A stretch of 64,000 bases of DNA, taken from assembly GCF_036898465.1 (NCBI RefSeq), contig NZ_JARUMJ010000001.1, forward strand, positions 992,001 to 1,056,000, written 5' to 3'. The notes beneath the pieces were generated by a model. It searched no databases. It saw only the letters and a list, made by a program, of their open reading frames with translations, and was not told the origin of the DNA. The first letter of the stretch is position 1. The number at the start of each line of letters is the position of its first letter. The translations under genes and the position numbers were made by a program. This document shows positions 16,596 through 24,811 of this stretch, piece by piece. Origin of the DNA: Streptomyces sp. B21-105 (GTDB taxonomy: Bacteria; Actinomycetota; Actinomycetes; Streptomycetales; Streptomycetaceae).

Positions 16596-16609
16596 AGTCC
16601 CTTTCACCC
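16596..16609 (+). repeat. Short direct repeat, copy 1
   Basis: AGTCCCTTTCACCC recurs at 18116-18129 in the same orientation, with partly similar flanks (ACACCA / TCACCA). The pair brackets the PCC-domain and APH genes. Confidence 0.4.
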
Positions 16610-16746
16610 AAGACACCACGCACCGCGCGGAGTTCCTCGCCACTCGCTTTGCGAGAGAGGCGCCTCGACCCCCGTGCCGCTGGCGCCCGCTGGTGCTCCT
16701 CAGTCATGCTGCGGGAGCTGAGCCCCATGATCGGACGGAGTCACGC

Positions 16747-17076
16747 GTGATCGTCTTTGAAGTCTCCGGTGAGCTAGTCGACGGGTTGAGCCGCCAGGCC
16801 GCCGAGGCCGGCATCACCGATGCGGCAATCGTCTCTTTGATCGGGGCCGCCGACTCCTTCACCGTCTCGACCATGCCCGAAGGCGACGCCCTCAAGGACA
16901 ACATCACGAAGTACGACCTGCCCGGCGAAATGACCGGCACCGGCGAGATCCGCAACGGCTTTGTCCACCTCCACGTCGTCATGGGCGTCGAAGGCGACCG
17001 CGCCATCGCCGGACACCTCCACGAAGCCGTCGTCGGCACCCACTTCGCCCGCGCCTACGCCATCCCCATCGCCTAA
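16747..17076 (+). CDS. PCC-domain (DUF296) protein
   Basis: A 109-aa protein starting at GTG 16747 with GGAG 7 nt upstream. The sequence fits the plant-and-prokaryote-conserved domain: central ADSFTVSTMPEGD, GTGEIRNGFVHLHVVMG and the conserved GHLHEAVVGTHFARAY ending. PCC proteins form trimers. Their role in bacteria is unclear, with DNA binding and metal-dependent activities proposed. It overlaps the phosphotransferase start by one base (TAATG), so the two are coupled. Confidence 0.8.
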   Translation: MIVFEVSGELVDGLSRQAAEAGITDAAIVSLIGAADSFTVSTMPEGDALKDNITKYDLPGEMTGTGEIRNGFVHLHVVMGVEGDRAIAGHLHEAVVGTHFARAYAIPIA

Positions 17077-18011
17077 TGCCTGTACCGCCCACCAGCGGCC
17101 GGCTGCAATGGATTGACGTCCCCCCGCCGCTGCGCGCTCGCCTCGAAACCGCCCTCGGCGCACCCGTCACCGACGCGGTCACCCCGGGCGGCGGCTTCGG
17201 CCACCAGCTCGCCGCCACCCTCCGCCTGGACAGCGGCCGACGGGTCTTCGTCAAGGCCGCCCCCGACGACGACCCGCTCACTGCCGCCAACCTCCACGAG
17301 GCGGCCGTCCTCGACACTCTGCCGCGTGGCGCTCCGGCCCCGGACCTGCTGGGCATCCACCGCGCCGCCGACTGGACCGCCGTCGTCATCGCCCACCTCG
17401 ACGGACCCCACCCGGACCTCTCTGCGGCCTCCGGCGACGCCGAACAGACTTGGGACCTGCTGGCCAAGCTCACCTCCAGCCCCGCCCCCGCGCCGTACAC
17501 CGCGGCGGTGAGCGCCGTGCCCTCCACGGCGGCGGCCCTGCACGGCTGGGACGAGCTTGCCGCCGATCCGCCGGACGACCTCGCCCCCGCCGCCCGCGTC
17601 CACCTGCCGCAGCTCGCCGAACTGGAAGCGACTTGGCCCGCCCTGGCCTGCGGCACCCGCATCGTCCACGGCGACCTGCGGGCCGACAACATGGTCCGCG
17701 ACCACGACCAAGGTGTGACCTTCGTGGACTGGGCGCACGCCACCACCGGCCCGGCCTGCATCGACGCCGCTTCCCTCGCGCCGCAGCTCGTCCTCGCCGG
17801 ACACGCGCCCGCAGACATCGCCCGTCTGCTCCGTGACCACCCCGCCACCGCCAGCAGTCCCGACACCACCACGGCGTTCCTCGCTGCGCTCACCGGCCAC
17901 TGGCACCGCAACGCCCGCAGGCCCTCGCCCCCCGGCGCCCCCGGACTGCGCGCCTACCAACGCCGCGCGGCAGCCGCCCGCCTCGCCCTCCTCGGCTACC
18001 GCCTGCGTTGA
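17076..18011 (+). CDS. Aminoglycoside phosphotransferase family (APH/choline-kinase-like) enzyme
   Basis: A 311-aa protein with the kinase-like fold. It has the nucleotide-binding lysine in RRVFVKAAP (Lys60), the catalytic loop HGDLRADNM (His198, Asp200, Asn205) and the metal-binding VDWA (Asp218). The family phosphorylates antibiotics, small alcohols or amines; nothing here fixes the substrate. It is not close to the classical resistance enzymes by eye, so a resistance role is only possible. Translationally coupled to the PCC-domain gene and followed by a hairpin terminator. Confidence 0.85.
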   Translation: MPVPPTSGRLQWIDVPPPLRARLETALGAPVTDAVTPGGGFGHQLAATLRLDSGRRVFVKAAPDDDPLTAANLHEAAVLDTLPRGAPAPDLLGIHRAADWTAVVIAHLDGPHPDLSAASGDAEQTWDLLAKLTSSPAPAPYTAAVSAVPSTAAALHGWDELAADPPDDLAPAARVHLPQLAELEATWPALACGTRIVHGDLRADNMVRDHDQGVTFVDWAHATTGPACIDAASLAPQLVLAGHAPADIARLLRDHPATASSPDTTTAFLAALTGHWHRNARRPSPPGAPGLRAYQRRAAAARLALLGYRLR

Positions 18012-18076
18012 CACCTCACTCGTCACCGAGTTGCCCCCGTTGGACCTAATGGGGCTGACCGGTCGTGACGTGCGAT

Positions 18077-18108
18077 GGCGCTCACCCCTCCTGCTTTGAG
18101 TGAGCGCC
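18077..18108 (+). terminator. Hairpin after APH-family gene
   Basis: A 9-bp perfect stem GGCGCTCAC (18077-18085) with GTGAGCGCC (18100-18108), followed by GTTCTCT. It is placed 65 bp after the phosphotransferase stop. Confidence 0.6.
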
Positions 18109-18115
18109 GTTCTCT

Positions 18116-18129
18116 AGTCCCTTTCACCC
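18116..18129 (+). repeat. Short direct repeat, copy 2
   Basis: Second copy of AGTCCCTTTCACCC (first at 16596). Confidence 0.4.
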
Positions 18130-18154
18130 GAGTCACCAGTGCGCGTCGGCCGCC

Positions 18155-18560
18155 TCAATCGCAGAGCCGCGACAAGTGGTTCCCAGAGACCGTGGACCAG
18201 GTGGGGAACAACGCGGTGTGTCCGTTCCTGGCGCGGGTCAAGACGACGTACAGCAGCTCGGAGCCGGTCGGGTACGGCTCCCCTTCGGAGCCCTGGAACT
18301 CGTTGCTTCCGAGGAACAAGATCGTGGTGTCGGCTTCCCGGCCCTTGGTCTGATGGAGATTCATGACCTGGATCCGGGCCTGCCAGGCTGTCCCTGCCCC
18401 GACCAGCGCTTCGTCGCGTGCGCGGAGAAGCTCCTGCCCGGCCGCAGCAGCGTCGACGCTGCTGCGGCCGCTGGAGTGACGGAGGGCGACGCGCGTGCGG
18501 CGGGCCCACTGAATCCAGGTCTCCTGGCCGCGGGGCGGCCCCGACCGCGTTATGGGCGTT
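18155..18560 (-). pseudogene. C-terminal remnant of a UvrD/Rep-like helicase
   Basis: The minus-strand frame ending at 18155 contains VMNLHQTKGREADTTILFLG and SELLYVVLTRARNG, the motif V/VI region of superfamily-1 helicases (the arginine of TRAR is the motif VI arginine). Only about 130 recognisable codons remain: no Walker A or other N-terminal motifs lie upstream, because the DNA there encodes the end of another gene in a different frame. A 32-bp palindrome sits inside it. This is a truncated gene, perhaps left from an earlier defence or repair locus. Confidence 0.7.
18439..18470. repeat. Perfect 32-bp palindrome
   Basis: The 16 bases at 18439-18454 (CGGCCGCAGCAGCGTC) are followed directly by their exact reverse complement, centred on a TCGA. 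It lies inside the UvrD-like remnant and encodes an Ala-rich stretch there. Confidence 0.8.
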
Positions 18561-18608
18561 TGACCGCCTCCGCGAGCCTCGCGACGTCGGGCCGGACCTG
18601 CGGCCTGT

Positions 18609-19790
18609 CTACTCCAGCAACTCTGATTGGATCCGGTCCCAGCTCGGCCGCGGGCTGTCGACCGGATGCACGATGGTGAGGAGGCGGCCTTCGAGGAACG
18701 CGTCGAGCCGGTCAGCCGTTGGAGAGTCCAGCCGGCGGCGCTGGGCCCTGTGGTCCAGGGGCAGGCGCTCTCCCAGGACGCCGAGCAGCACCTCTTGGCG
18801 TGCCGGGCCGACAGCATCGCCGCGGATCCACCGGCCGCGGACCTCGACGCCGGAGAACGTGCCGAGTGTGTCCTCACGGCCGAAGGACCGGTTCATGGCT
18901 GCTTCGACCAGCGGTTCGGCCCGCCTGATCGCCCCCTCGGGGTAGGCGCCGGCTCCATCGGCCGGACCCTCACCGCTGGACTCGGGTATGTCATCAGGCC
19001 AGTTCAGGAGGGGTTCCTCCGGTTCCAGGTTCGGGCGTCGGCGGGGATCGGGCCGGGGAACACGGAATCGCCAGGGAGTTGCGCCGCCCGGGGTGTCGAT
19101 CCACCCAGTGCTGAGCCCGGCCGTGGCCGGGGAGTCGTCGGGGAGGAAGATGTCGACGTAGACGCCGCCCGTGCCGAGCCAGACCCAGCTCATGAAGTAG
19201 GCGTGATCGTCGTGGTCGACGGACCACTGCGCGAGCTTCTCCAAGCGGGTCTTCTGCGGCTGGGTGCCTTTGCCGGCAGGGAACATCTGCTGGTGGTCGC
19301 GGCGGCGGCCCCGCGCCTCTCCGGCGAGCGGACCGGCGGCAAGGTTGTACAGCAGGTCCGGCCGCACACCCTTCTTCGCGTAGGTGCCGACTAGTTTCCC
19401 GGGCAGGACGTCGAAGCTGCTGAGCCCGTTGGCCCCCGGCTCCCAGTCGAAAAGGGCCTCGCTGACAGCGGTCATCACCCCAAGGCCGGTGCACTCGCTG
19501 ACGAAGCGCCGGATGTGGAGGGAGCTGGAGTCGAGGGCGGGGCAGTCGACCCCGAGCGGGCCAGTACCCGGGCTGCCGGCGATATAGCTGAGCAGGAGGC
19601 TGATCTCGTGGTCGCGCACACGCTGATCGACCGTCTTGCGCAGGTCGCAGGCAAGGGCGTTGATGTTGACCACAGCAGCCAACGACACCGGCAGAGAGCC
19701 CTGCCCGATCTCGACGGCCTGGACAGCGTCAGCGCCAGCCATGCCCTTCTCAACCGTGAAACGCCACACCCGGGCACGCACCGTACTCAT
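18609..19790 (-). CDS. Protein of unknown function, 393 aa
   Basis: An intact reading frame with ordinary Streptomyces codon usage. The sequence looks globular. It is rich in Trp and acidic residues and has notable stretches (YFMSWVWLGTGGVYVDIFLPD; LLNWPDDIPESSGEG) and a C-terminal arginine-rich helix. I recognise no domain. It lies directly upstream (same strand) of the helicase remnant, so the two may once have formed one two-gene system that is now broken. Confidence 0.7.
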   Translation of the reverse strand: MSTVRARVWRFTVEKGMAGADAVQAVEIGQGSLPVSLAAVVNINALACDLRKTVDQRVRDHEISLLLSYIAGSPGTGPLGVDCPALDSSSLHIRRFVSECTGLGVMTAVSEALFDWEPGANGLSSFDVLPGKLVGTYAKKGVRPDLLYNLAAGPLAGEARGRRRDHQQMFPAGKGTQPQKTRLEKLAQWSVDHDDHAYFMSWVWLGTGGVYVDIFLPDDSPATAGLSTGWIDTPGGATPWRFRVPRPDPRRRPNLEPEEPLLNWPDDIPESSGEGPADGAGAYPEGAIRRAEPLVEAAMNRSFGREDTLGTFSGVEVRGRWIRGDAVGPARQEVLLGVLGERLPLDHRAQRRRLDSPTADRLDAFLEGRLLTIVHPVDSPRPSWDRIQSELLE

Positions 19791-19859
19791 GGGGGAAGCC
19801 TATGGCCGCCATCCGCCGGTGCGGACCTCTGGTTCCGTAGGACCCTGCAACGCGCTGGT

Positions 19860-20099
19860 CTACGCGGCATCCCCGATCGACACCGGGTGCCGGACAGCCT
19901 TCTTCACGTCCATCTCGACCGAGACCCGGTCCTTGCCCCCCGCCTTTGCGTACGCCGTCACCTTCATCTGGAACTCCGCGGAGGCGTCGAACCAGGGCTT
20001 CCACGACTCCGCGCTGTAGGGCAGGTCCTTGACCGCGTCGTTCGCCTCGACGGCAGCGCGCTCCAGGTCGATCAGGTCATCGAACGAAATAGCGGTCAC
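19860..20099 (-). CDS. Small protein, unknown
   Basis: A 79-aa protein. GTG 20099 is chosen since it follows AGGATCC and removes an unlikely leader. It starts with an acidic helix (TAISFDDLIDLERAAVEANDAV), then a WKPWFDASAEFQMKVTAYAKAGG region, and ends in a beta-strand-like segment. Same strand as, and about 70 bp before, the 393-aa gene, so possibly its operon partner. Confidence 0.6.
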   Translation of the reverse strand: MTAISFDDLIDLERAAVEANDAVKDLPYSAESWKPWFDASAEFQMKVTAYAKAGGKDRVSVEMDVKKAVRHPVSIGDAA

Positions 20100-20241
20100 G
20101 TCGAAGGATCCTACGTCCGGCCACGGCAAGGCCGGTCCCTCCCGTCCGTGGTCGGCGAGCCGAACCAATCGGGTTGCGCGGTCCCCTTTCCCTGCCCGAT
20201 CCTTCTAGGTTCGCCACATTCACATCTGAAGGGCCGCACCG

Positions 20242-21567
20242 GTGACCTCGACGACCAACGACCCCCTCGCCGCGCTCCAGGCCGTGGACCCGCGCGTCCT
20301 GCATTTCACGCCGTTCGGCCTCGGCGGACCCATGCGGCCCCAGGACGCCGCGGACTATCAGAAGCGCCTGATCAGCAACCTGGTCCTCGCCGACGACGTG
20401 GCACAGACGACCCGCCAGAAGTTCGAGCAGCTGTGCGCCGGCTACGCCCACGGCCTGTTGTGCTACGACCTGTTCACGCTGGTCTCGGACGCCGCCAAAC
20501 TGACGCTGGAGCAGGCGCTGCGGGACCGGTTCGCCGCCCACTACAACGGCACCATCACCGCCCGGAACCAGGCAGGCAGCGAGCGCCAGATCGCCTACAC
20601 CAGCTATGCAGACTTCCACGATCAGTACAAGAGGCTCCGCAAGCCCGAGATACGGATGGGCAGTTCGAACACCTGGACCCCGTTCAACGGAATGCTCGAC
20701 GGACTGCTGAAGTGGGCGCGGCGAGAGGGCCTGCTGCGTGGCCAGCGAAACCGCGGGATCGAGAGGGCGAAGAAGAACCTGCGGAACGTCACCGCCCACG
20801 GCATGTTCCACCTCCTCACTCCCGTCGACGTATACAGGGATCTGTCCGACCTCGCGGAGATCATCAACCATTTGTGGGGCCACGCGACACCGGGAGGCCG
20901 GCTCTACCCGGCACCGATCCCGCGCGACGTGGTCGCCATCCGGTGGAACACCACCACCGGCTCCGTGAGGGCCGGGCACGCAGCCCAGCTCGCCGACCAG
21001 CAGGAGCAAGAGGAGGAGGACGGATTCACCTTCGTACTCGTGCGCGCGGTCTTCTGGCCCGGGGAGCGAGAGGATCCCAATCTGATGGAGTACGACGCCC
21101 GGAACGCCACCACGCACTTTCCGGCGGAGTACCTGTGGGGCCCCGGCAGCCGCACGCAGGCCATCGCCTGGCTTGAGCAGGAAGCGCCCGAGCCGGACAG
21201 CTGCGACAGCCTGGACCAGGTCTTCGTGATCCGCGTCCACGACGACCGCATCCACCTTCCGATGTACCCAGGCGTCGCCGCGGCGCTCCTGCCCGCGGAG
21301 CAGCAGGGATCCTGGTACGCGGTCCGCGCCGACGGCCCGGCCGAGGTGTTCGCACACGCGCGCGCCGCGTCGACTGCCGCAAACGGGCATGACCAGACCG
21401 GAGAGTGCGAGCGGTGCCCTGTGGAAACCATCGCCAGCGGAGACCTCGTCACGGTCCTCCGAGCCGCGCGGGATGCCGGCGCCGACATTAGTCCGCTGAC
21501 GACGCCCGACGTGCGCACCCCGTTCGCCGACCTGATGGCTCCCCGGTCGGTCGCCGCCTCGCCCTGA
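20242..21567 (+). CDS. Protein of unknown function, 441 aa
   Basis: Starts at GTG 20242 after GAAGGG. The first 200 residues are helical with many charged residues (RKNLRNVTAHGMFHLLTPVDVYRDLSDLAEIINHLWGH). The second half is mixed with a CERC pair near residue 393 and WFPG/YLWGPGSR-like pieces. The helical part with RN..AH resembles HEPN-like or abortive-infection-type helical domains, but the match is only a general impression. Divergent from the 79-aa gene. Confidence 0.65.
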   Translation: MTSTTNDPLAALQAVDPRVLHFTPFGLGGPMRPQDAADYQKRLISNLVLADDVAQTTRQKFEQLCAGYAHGLLCYDLFTLVSDAAKLTLEQALRDRFAAHYNGTITARNQAGSERQIAYTSYADFHDQYKRLRKPEIRMGSSNTWTPFNGMLDGLLKWARREGLLRGQRNRGIERAKKNLRNVTAHGMFHLLTPVDVYRDLSDLAEIINHLWGHATPGGRLYPAPIPRDVVAIRWNTTTGSVRAGHAAQLADQQEQEEEDGFTFVLVRAVFWPGEREDPNLMEYDARNATTHFPAEYLWGPGSRTQAIAWLEQEAPEPDSCDSLDQVFVIRVHDDRIHLPMYPGVAAALLPAEQQGSWYAVRADGPAEVFAHARAASTAANGHDQTGECERCPVETIASGDLVTVLRAARDAGADISPLTTPDVRTPFADLMAPRSVAASP

Positions 21568-21588
21568 CGTGAGAAGTCCCGCCCGGGT

Positions 21589-21846
21589 CTATCGCCGTCG
21601 GGGACGGGGGCGGGATGCCGTCGCTACCGCCATGGCCTCGGCCTGGTGGACGATGACGTTGACCGCGCCGTACGACCGCTCCACGTGCCCGTCCAGGAAG
21701 ACGACGGAGGCTTCCAGCAGGATGCGGCGGAAGCGTTCCCGCACGGGTGGGGGAGAAGACGAGGCTAACCATGCCGCTCGCGTCCTCCAGTGCGCCGAAG
21801 GCGACACTGTTCGCGGTGGGCGGGCGCTGGAGGTATTTGGCAAATC
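21589..21846 (-). pseudogene. C-terminal remnant of a DnaE2-type DNA polymerase (OB domain)
   Basis: On the minus strand one frame reads YLQRPPTANSVAFGALEDASG then VFSPT. Another frame, reached by a single frameshift near 21755, continues RERFRRILLEASVVFLDGHV and ends at 21589. Together they match the nucleic-acid-binding OB region near the C-terminus of error-prone polymerase III alpha chains (RPPTAxGxxFxxLEDxxGxxxxV). Upstream polymerase motifs are missing. Confidence 0.6.
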
Positions 21847-21879
21847 CGCCGAGTTTGCCTCACAGCCGAATACGGCCGC

Positions 21880-22323
21880 CAGGCCGTGCCCACGCCATGG
21901 TGGATCCAAGGTCACCCGGTCCACGACGAGCAGCCCGGAGCCGACGTACTCAAGCAGCTCGCTGACTTCGCTGGTGAAGGAGCCCGTCTCGGGATCGAGG
22001 AGGACCTGGGCGGTCTAATACAGCTCCTCCGACTCTTGCTCCATAGCCCGGAACGCATTCCGGCCGCGGTCGAGGTGGACCCGGTAGAACGTCATCGACC
22101 CCACGGTGGCGTCCTCGACCGTGCACGCGGGGCACCCTACGGTGACGCAGTTGCCCGTGGCCGCCGGCCCCTGGCCTCCGTCGTGCATACGCCGACGATG
22201 GAGGACGGACACACTCCACCGCTCCAGCGTGTCGGCCTGCGGGGTATCCCAGAGCTCGTCGTCGTAGGAGATGCGCAGGTACAGGTCGGAGGGATCCCCT
22301 GGAAGCTGAGGCCGCTTACTCAC
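21880..22323 (-). pseudogene. Hypothetical protein interrupted by an amber codon
   Basis: Codons from GTG 22323 give 102 aa (MSKRPQLPGDPSDLYLRISYD...) to a TAG at 22017-22015. The same frame continues with protein-like sequence (VLLDPETGSFTSEVSELLEYVGSGLLVVDRVTLDPPWRGHGLAA) to about 21880, then becomes non-homologous. PWRGHGLAA looks like a GNAT-type coenzyme-binding loop. So the gene has both an in-frame stop and a lost 3' end. It starts in a GTGA overlap with the upstream gene. Confidence 0.65.
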
Positions 22324-22850
22324 CCGGCAAGGTCCTGCACGATGGCTTCAAGGACAGCACCCGAACCCTCGATGGGCGTGGGCATCACGGCACCGATCAC
22401 CGTTCTGTGCACGGCACCGCCCGACAGCAGCGACGGCTCGGGGTTCTTGGTCACGATCCGCAGGAGCCCGTGTCCGGGAGCCCCCTCGATCCGGTAGCCG
22501 GGTTGGAGGCGAGAGAGCCATCCGTGGTCCACTGCCACCGCGGCGCCGCGCAGCGCGCCGATACGCAGGCCGCGGGTCACCCAGGCCGACCAGGCGACCT
22601 CCCTCCAGTCCGCGCCGTCGGCCTGGTCAGGAATGACGTCTGAGAGGTCGGGGTGCTGCTCAGCCACCCAGCGCGAGGGCTGCGCTTTGCGGAGGACCCA
22701 CTGCCCGTCCCTGTCGACCTCGGCAGGGTCGAGCCCTGGCGTGAGGCGCATGTCGAGAGCGACGTGGCCGTCGGTGATCCGGTCGCCGTGCACCCAGACC
22801 TTGTCCTTATTGACGACCCAGTCGCAGAGTCGCTCCATTGACGCTGTCAC
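22320..22850 (-). CDS. Protein of unknown function, 176 aa
   Basis: GTG 22850 follows GGGAG at usual spacing; ATG 22838 is an alternative. The protein is mixed alpha/beta with many Trp (LCDWVVNKDKVWVHGDRITDGHV; WREVAWSAWVTRGLRIG). No domain recognised. It overlaps the next (interrupted) gene by GTGA, so the pair is translationally coupled. Confidence 0.65.
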   Translation of the reverse strand: MTASMERLCDWVVNKDKVWVHGDRITDGHVALDMRLTPGLDPAEVDRDGQWVLRKAQPSRWVAEQHPDLSDVIPDQADGADWREVAWSAWVTRGLRIGALRGAAVAVDHGWLSRLQPGYRIEGAPGHGLLRIVTKNPEPSLLSGGAVHRTVIGAVMPTPIEGSGAVLEAIVQDLAG

Positions 22851-22915
22851 TCGTTGTGCTCCCAGGAGAGATCGTTGCCCTTCCACAGTAGGGCGGGGAG
22901 CACGGAAAGCCTCTC

Positions 22916-23122
22916 TCAGACGACCTTTCCGCCTGCGGCCGACGCGAAAGCCACGCTCCGGGCGAACAGCCCCGCGTGACCATCGCACGCGTAGAAGCGG
23001 CGGCCGTCATCGGAACCGGCGCAGGGCTCGAACCACAACACGGCGGTATGCCTTCGTGAGTGGTGGTCACAGTCGTGGGGGTCGGTTATCAGATCCGCCA
23101 ATCCCATGAGCGCGTGAGTCAA
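22916..23122 (-). CDS. Small Cys/His-rich protein
   Basis: 68 codons starting at TTG 23122 (ATG 23107 possible). The sequence DPHDCDHHSRRHTAVLWFEP...FYACDGHAGLF contains two Cys and several His, compatible with a metal site. Located 66 bp before the 176-aa gene on the same strand; probably same operon. Confidence 0.5.
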   Translation of the reverse strand: MTHALMGLADLITDPHDCDHHSRRHTAVLWFEPCAGSDDGRRFYACDGHAGLFARSVAFASAAGGKVV

Positions 23123-23145
23123 GCGTGGAGGCTAGCCGCCGACCG

Positions 23146-23466
23146 TCACGTGCTGCGTTGCGGGTCGGGCGCGAGTGTGATGGTCATCCAGGGCGCCGCC
23201 GCCTCGCGGTAGCTGTGTCCGACCGGGACCAGTTCGGCGCTGCGGGTGAGGCTGAAGATCGTCACCATGATCATGTCCGAGCCGTCCGCGACAGAGGTGA
23301 GCTGGGTGCGGCAGCGCTGGCAGGATCCTCGGTGGAGAGTCGGCCAAGTGGAGAAGTAGGCCGGTTCTCCTGCCGGGCCCGTCCACTTCAGGGCGTCCCT
23401 GTGGAATCCGACCCAGGCCATCGCGGGAGAACCGGACAGGCGCGTGCAGTGCTCGCACGAGCACAA
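23146..23466 (-). pseudogene. N-terminally truncated GFA/CENP-V-family protein
   Basis: The frame keeps the second half of the GFA zinc fold: CSCEHCTRLSG, then SCQRCRTQL, then the FSL.ELVPVGHSYREAAAPW tail. It lacks the first GGCLCG.VR strand and its cysteines. The longest possible start (TTG 23466) gives 106 aa against the usual about 130. GFA proteins bind zinc and were linked to glutathione/formaldehyde chemistry; without the first Cys pair this one is probably inactive. Confidence 0.65.
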
Positions 23467-23588
23467 TTCCCTGTCAAGTCCTTGTGTTCACGTCTTGTGC
23501 CTCCTCGGCATGTTGGCCTGCGGTGTTGGCTGCGGAGGGGACGAGACGGTCACCCAACGGTCCAGATGAGCAGTTCCTGTCAGGTCGA

Positions 23589-23732
23589 CTATGCCTTGTT
23601 CACCGGCGTGATGTAGGCCGCTTCGATGAAGTTGATGAGCCTGTTCGCGGGCCCGTCGCCGAGCATGTTCCCGATGCGGAGGACCATGTGGCGGGCGGCT
23701 CTCAATTCATCGCTGATGGCCCGGTGTTCCAC
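23589..23732 (-). CDS. Possible 47-aa protein or gene fragment
   Basis: The frame from GTG 23732 reads VEHRAISDELRAARHMVLRI then GDGPANRLINFIEAAYITPV. Composition is protein-like and helical, but it is short and without a clear ribosome-binding site, so probably the tail of a lost gene. The surrounding 23470-24048 stretch otherwise shows nothing. Confidence 0.3.
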   Translation of the reverse strand: MEHRAISDELRAARHMVLRIGNMLGDGPANRLINFIEAAYITPVNKA

Positions 23733-24048
23733 TCACCCAGATTCTTCGTAGCCGCCCGGAATTCTCAACGTCCTGGGATGTGGTCTCATGCTTTCGTCTC
23801 GGCAGGCGTCGACGGCCAGAATTCGTCTAGGAAATAGCCCAGCGCCTTTATGGAGTCGCTCCGGTTGAGAATCCCCTGGCCTGTCTTGGACTGCCGCAGG
23901 GGCGTTCGCAGCGTTGTCCGTCGTCCTGGCCGACCATGTCCTGCTGCGGGCCCCAGACCGGGAGTTGGCGCCCTACTCGCGGGCGAGATCGGGATGCTGG
24001 CCGGGGCCATGAGGAAGCAGGTGACGTTGCCGACCAGTGGAAGGGCGG

Positions 24049-24486
24049 TCAACCAGCCGCGTTGTGCTCGGTCTCCGGCACCGGGGGCAGCCAGTGCACG
24101 GCGTTGTCGCGGAAGGAGGCGTGGATGGGCACGAGGTCTGGGCCGCTGGTGTCGTCGAGGGCGGTGACGTTGATGCCGATCTCCGGGATGTCGCTGTCGA
24201 TCGCCGCGACGCGGCTGCCACAGGTCGGGCAGAAGCCGCGCTTCGCCTCGCCTTCGAAGGTCTCGTACCAGGTCGGCTCGCTCTCGCCGGTCCAGGTGAC
24301 CGTCTCGAATCCCACCCACCACATCACTGGTGTGCCGCCGAGCTTCTGGCAATGTCCACAGGCGCAGGTGTGGGCAAAGACTGCTGGCCCCCGGGTGGTG
24401 AAGCGGATGCGGCCGCACAAGCAGCCGCCGGAACGCTCCGCGGCTTCTGCGGCTCCCTGGGCGTCGGCGGTGGGAGTGGCGTTCAT
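24049..24486 (-). CDS. GFA/CENP-V-family zinc protein
   Basis: A 145-aa complete member: GGCLCGRIRF (first Cys pair), CACGHCQKLGGTP, FCPTCGSRV, and the VPIHASFRDNAVHWLP tail. The fold binds two zincs; enzymes of this family were described as glutathione-dependent formaldehyde-activating, though many have unknown substrates. A paralogue remnant lies 580 bp away on the same strand. Confidence 0.85.
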   Translation of the reverse strand: MNATPTADAQGAAEAAERSGGCLCGRIRFTTRGPAVFAHTCACGHCQKLGGTPVMWWVGFETVTWTGESEPTWYETFEGEAKRGFCPTCGSRVAAIDSDIPEIGINVTALDDTSGPDLVPIHASFRDNAVHWLPPVPETEHNAAG

Positions 24487-24663
24487 CAGGTCATCTCCGA
24501 TGCGCTATGGGCAAGTTGGGCGCATTAGTGTGCCATCCCTTCCATGATCGCCAGGAAGCTGTTGGCTGCTCTGGCGGGTCCCCGGCAGCGTGCGCCGATT
24601 GCGGAGGCGTCACGGGCCGGGCGACCAAGCTCCGGCTCAGGAGCGGCCGGGCACGGACGGTTC

Positions 24664-24795
24664 ACCCAGCCTCGCGCCAGGTGTCGGCATTCAGGGTGCC
24701 GCGGCCGTTCCGCGGGGGCGGCCAGGCCATCTCGGCGTCGGGGTGCCGGGCGTGCAGGGCCTGGGTGTACGAGGTCAGCGTTTCAGGGCGATCCG
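24664..24795 (-). pseudogene. Probable C-terminal gene remnant
   Basis: The minus-strand frame reads TLTSYTQALHARHPDAEMAW then PPPRNGRGTLNAD and stops at 24664. It resembles the end of helical proteins that carry a SEC-C-like WPPxRN tail, but the cysteines are absent. Listed so that this 325-bp gap is not taken as empty. Confidence 0.3.
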
Positions 24796-24811
24796 GGTCG
24801 GCGTTCGCTGC

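Noticed and set aside
17076..18011. APH-family gene as a proven aminoglycoside resistance gene
   Set aside because: Kinase motifs are present but nothing in the sequence shows substrate; the family includes many non-resistance kinases.
23001..23040. T-loop-like GGTTCGAGCC on the minus strand, possible tRNA end
   Set aside because: No acceptor, D-arm or anticodon pairing could be built around it, and it codes for WFEP in a small protein.
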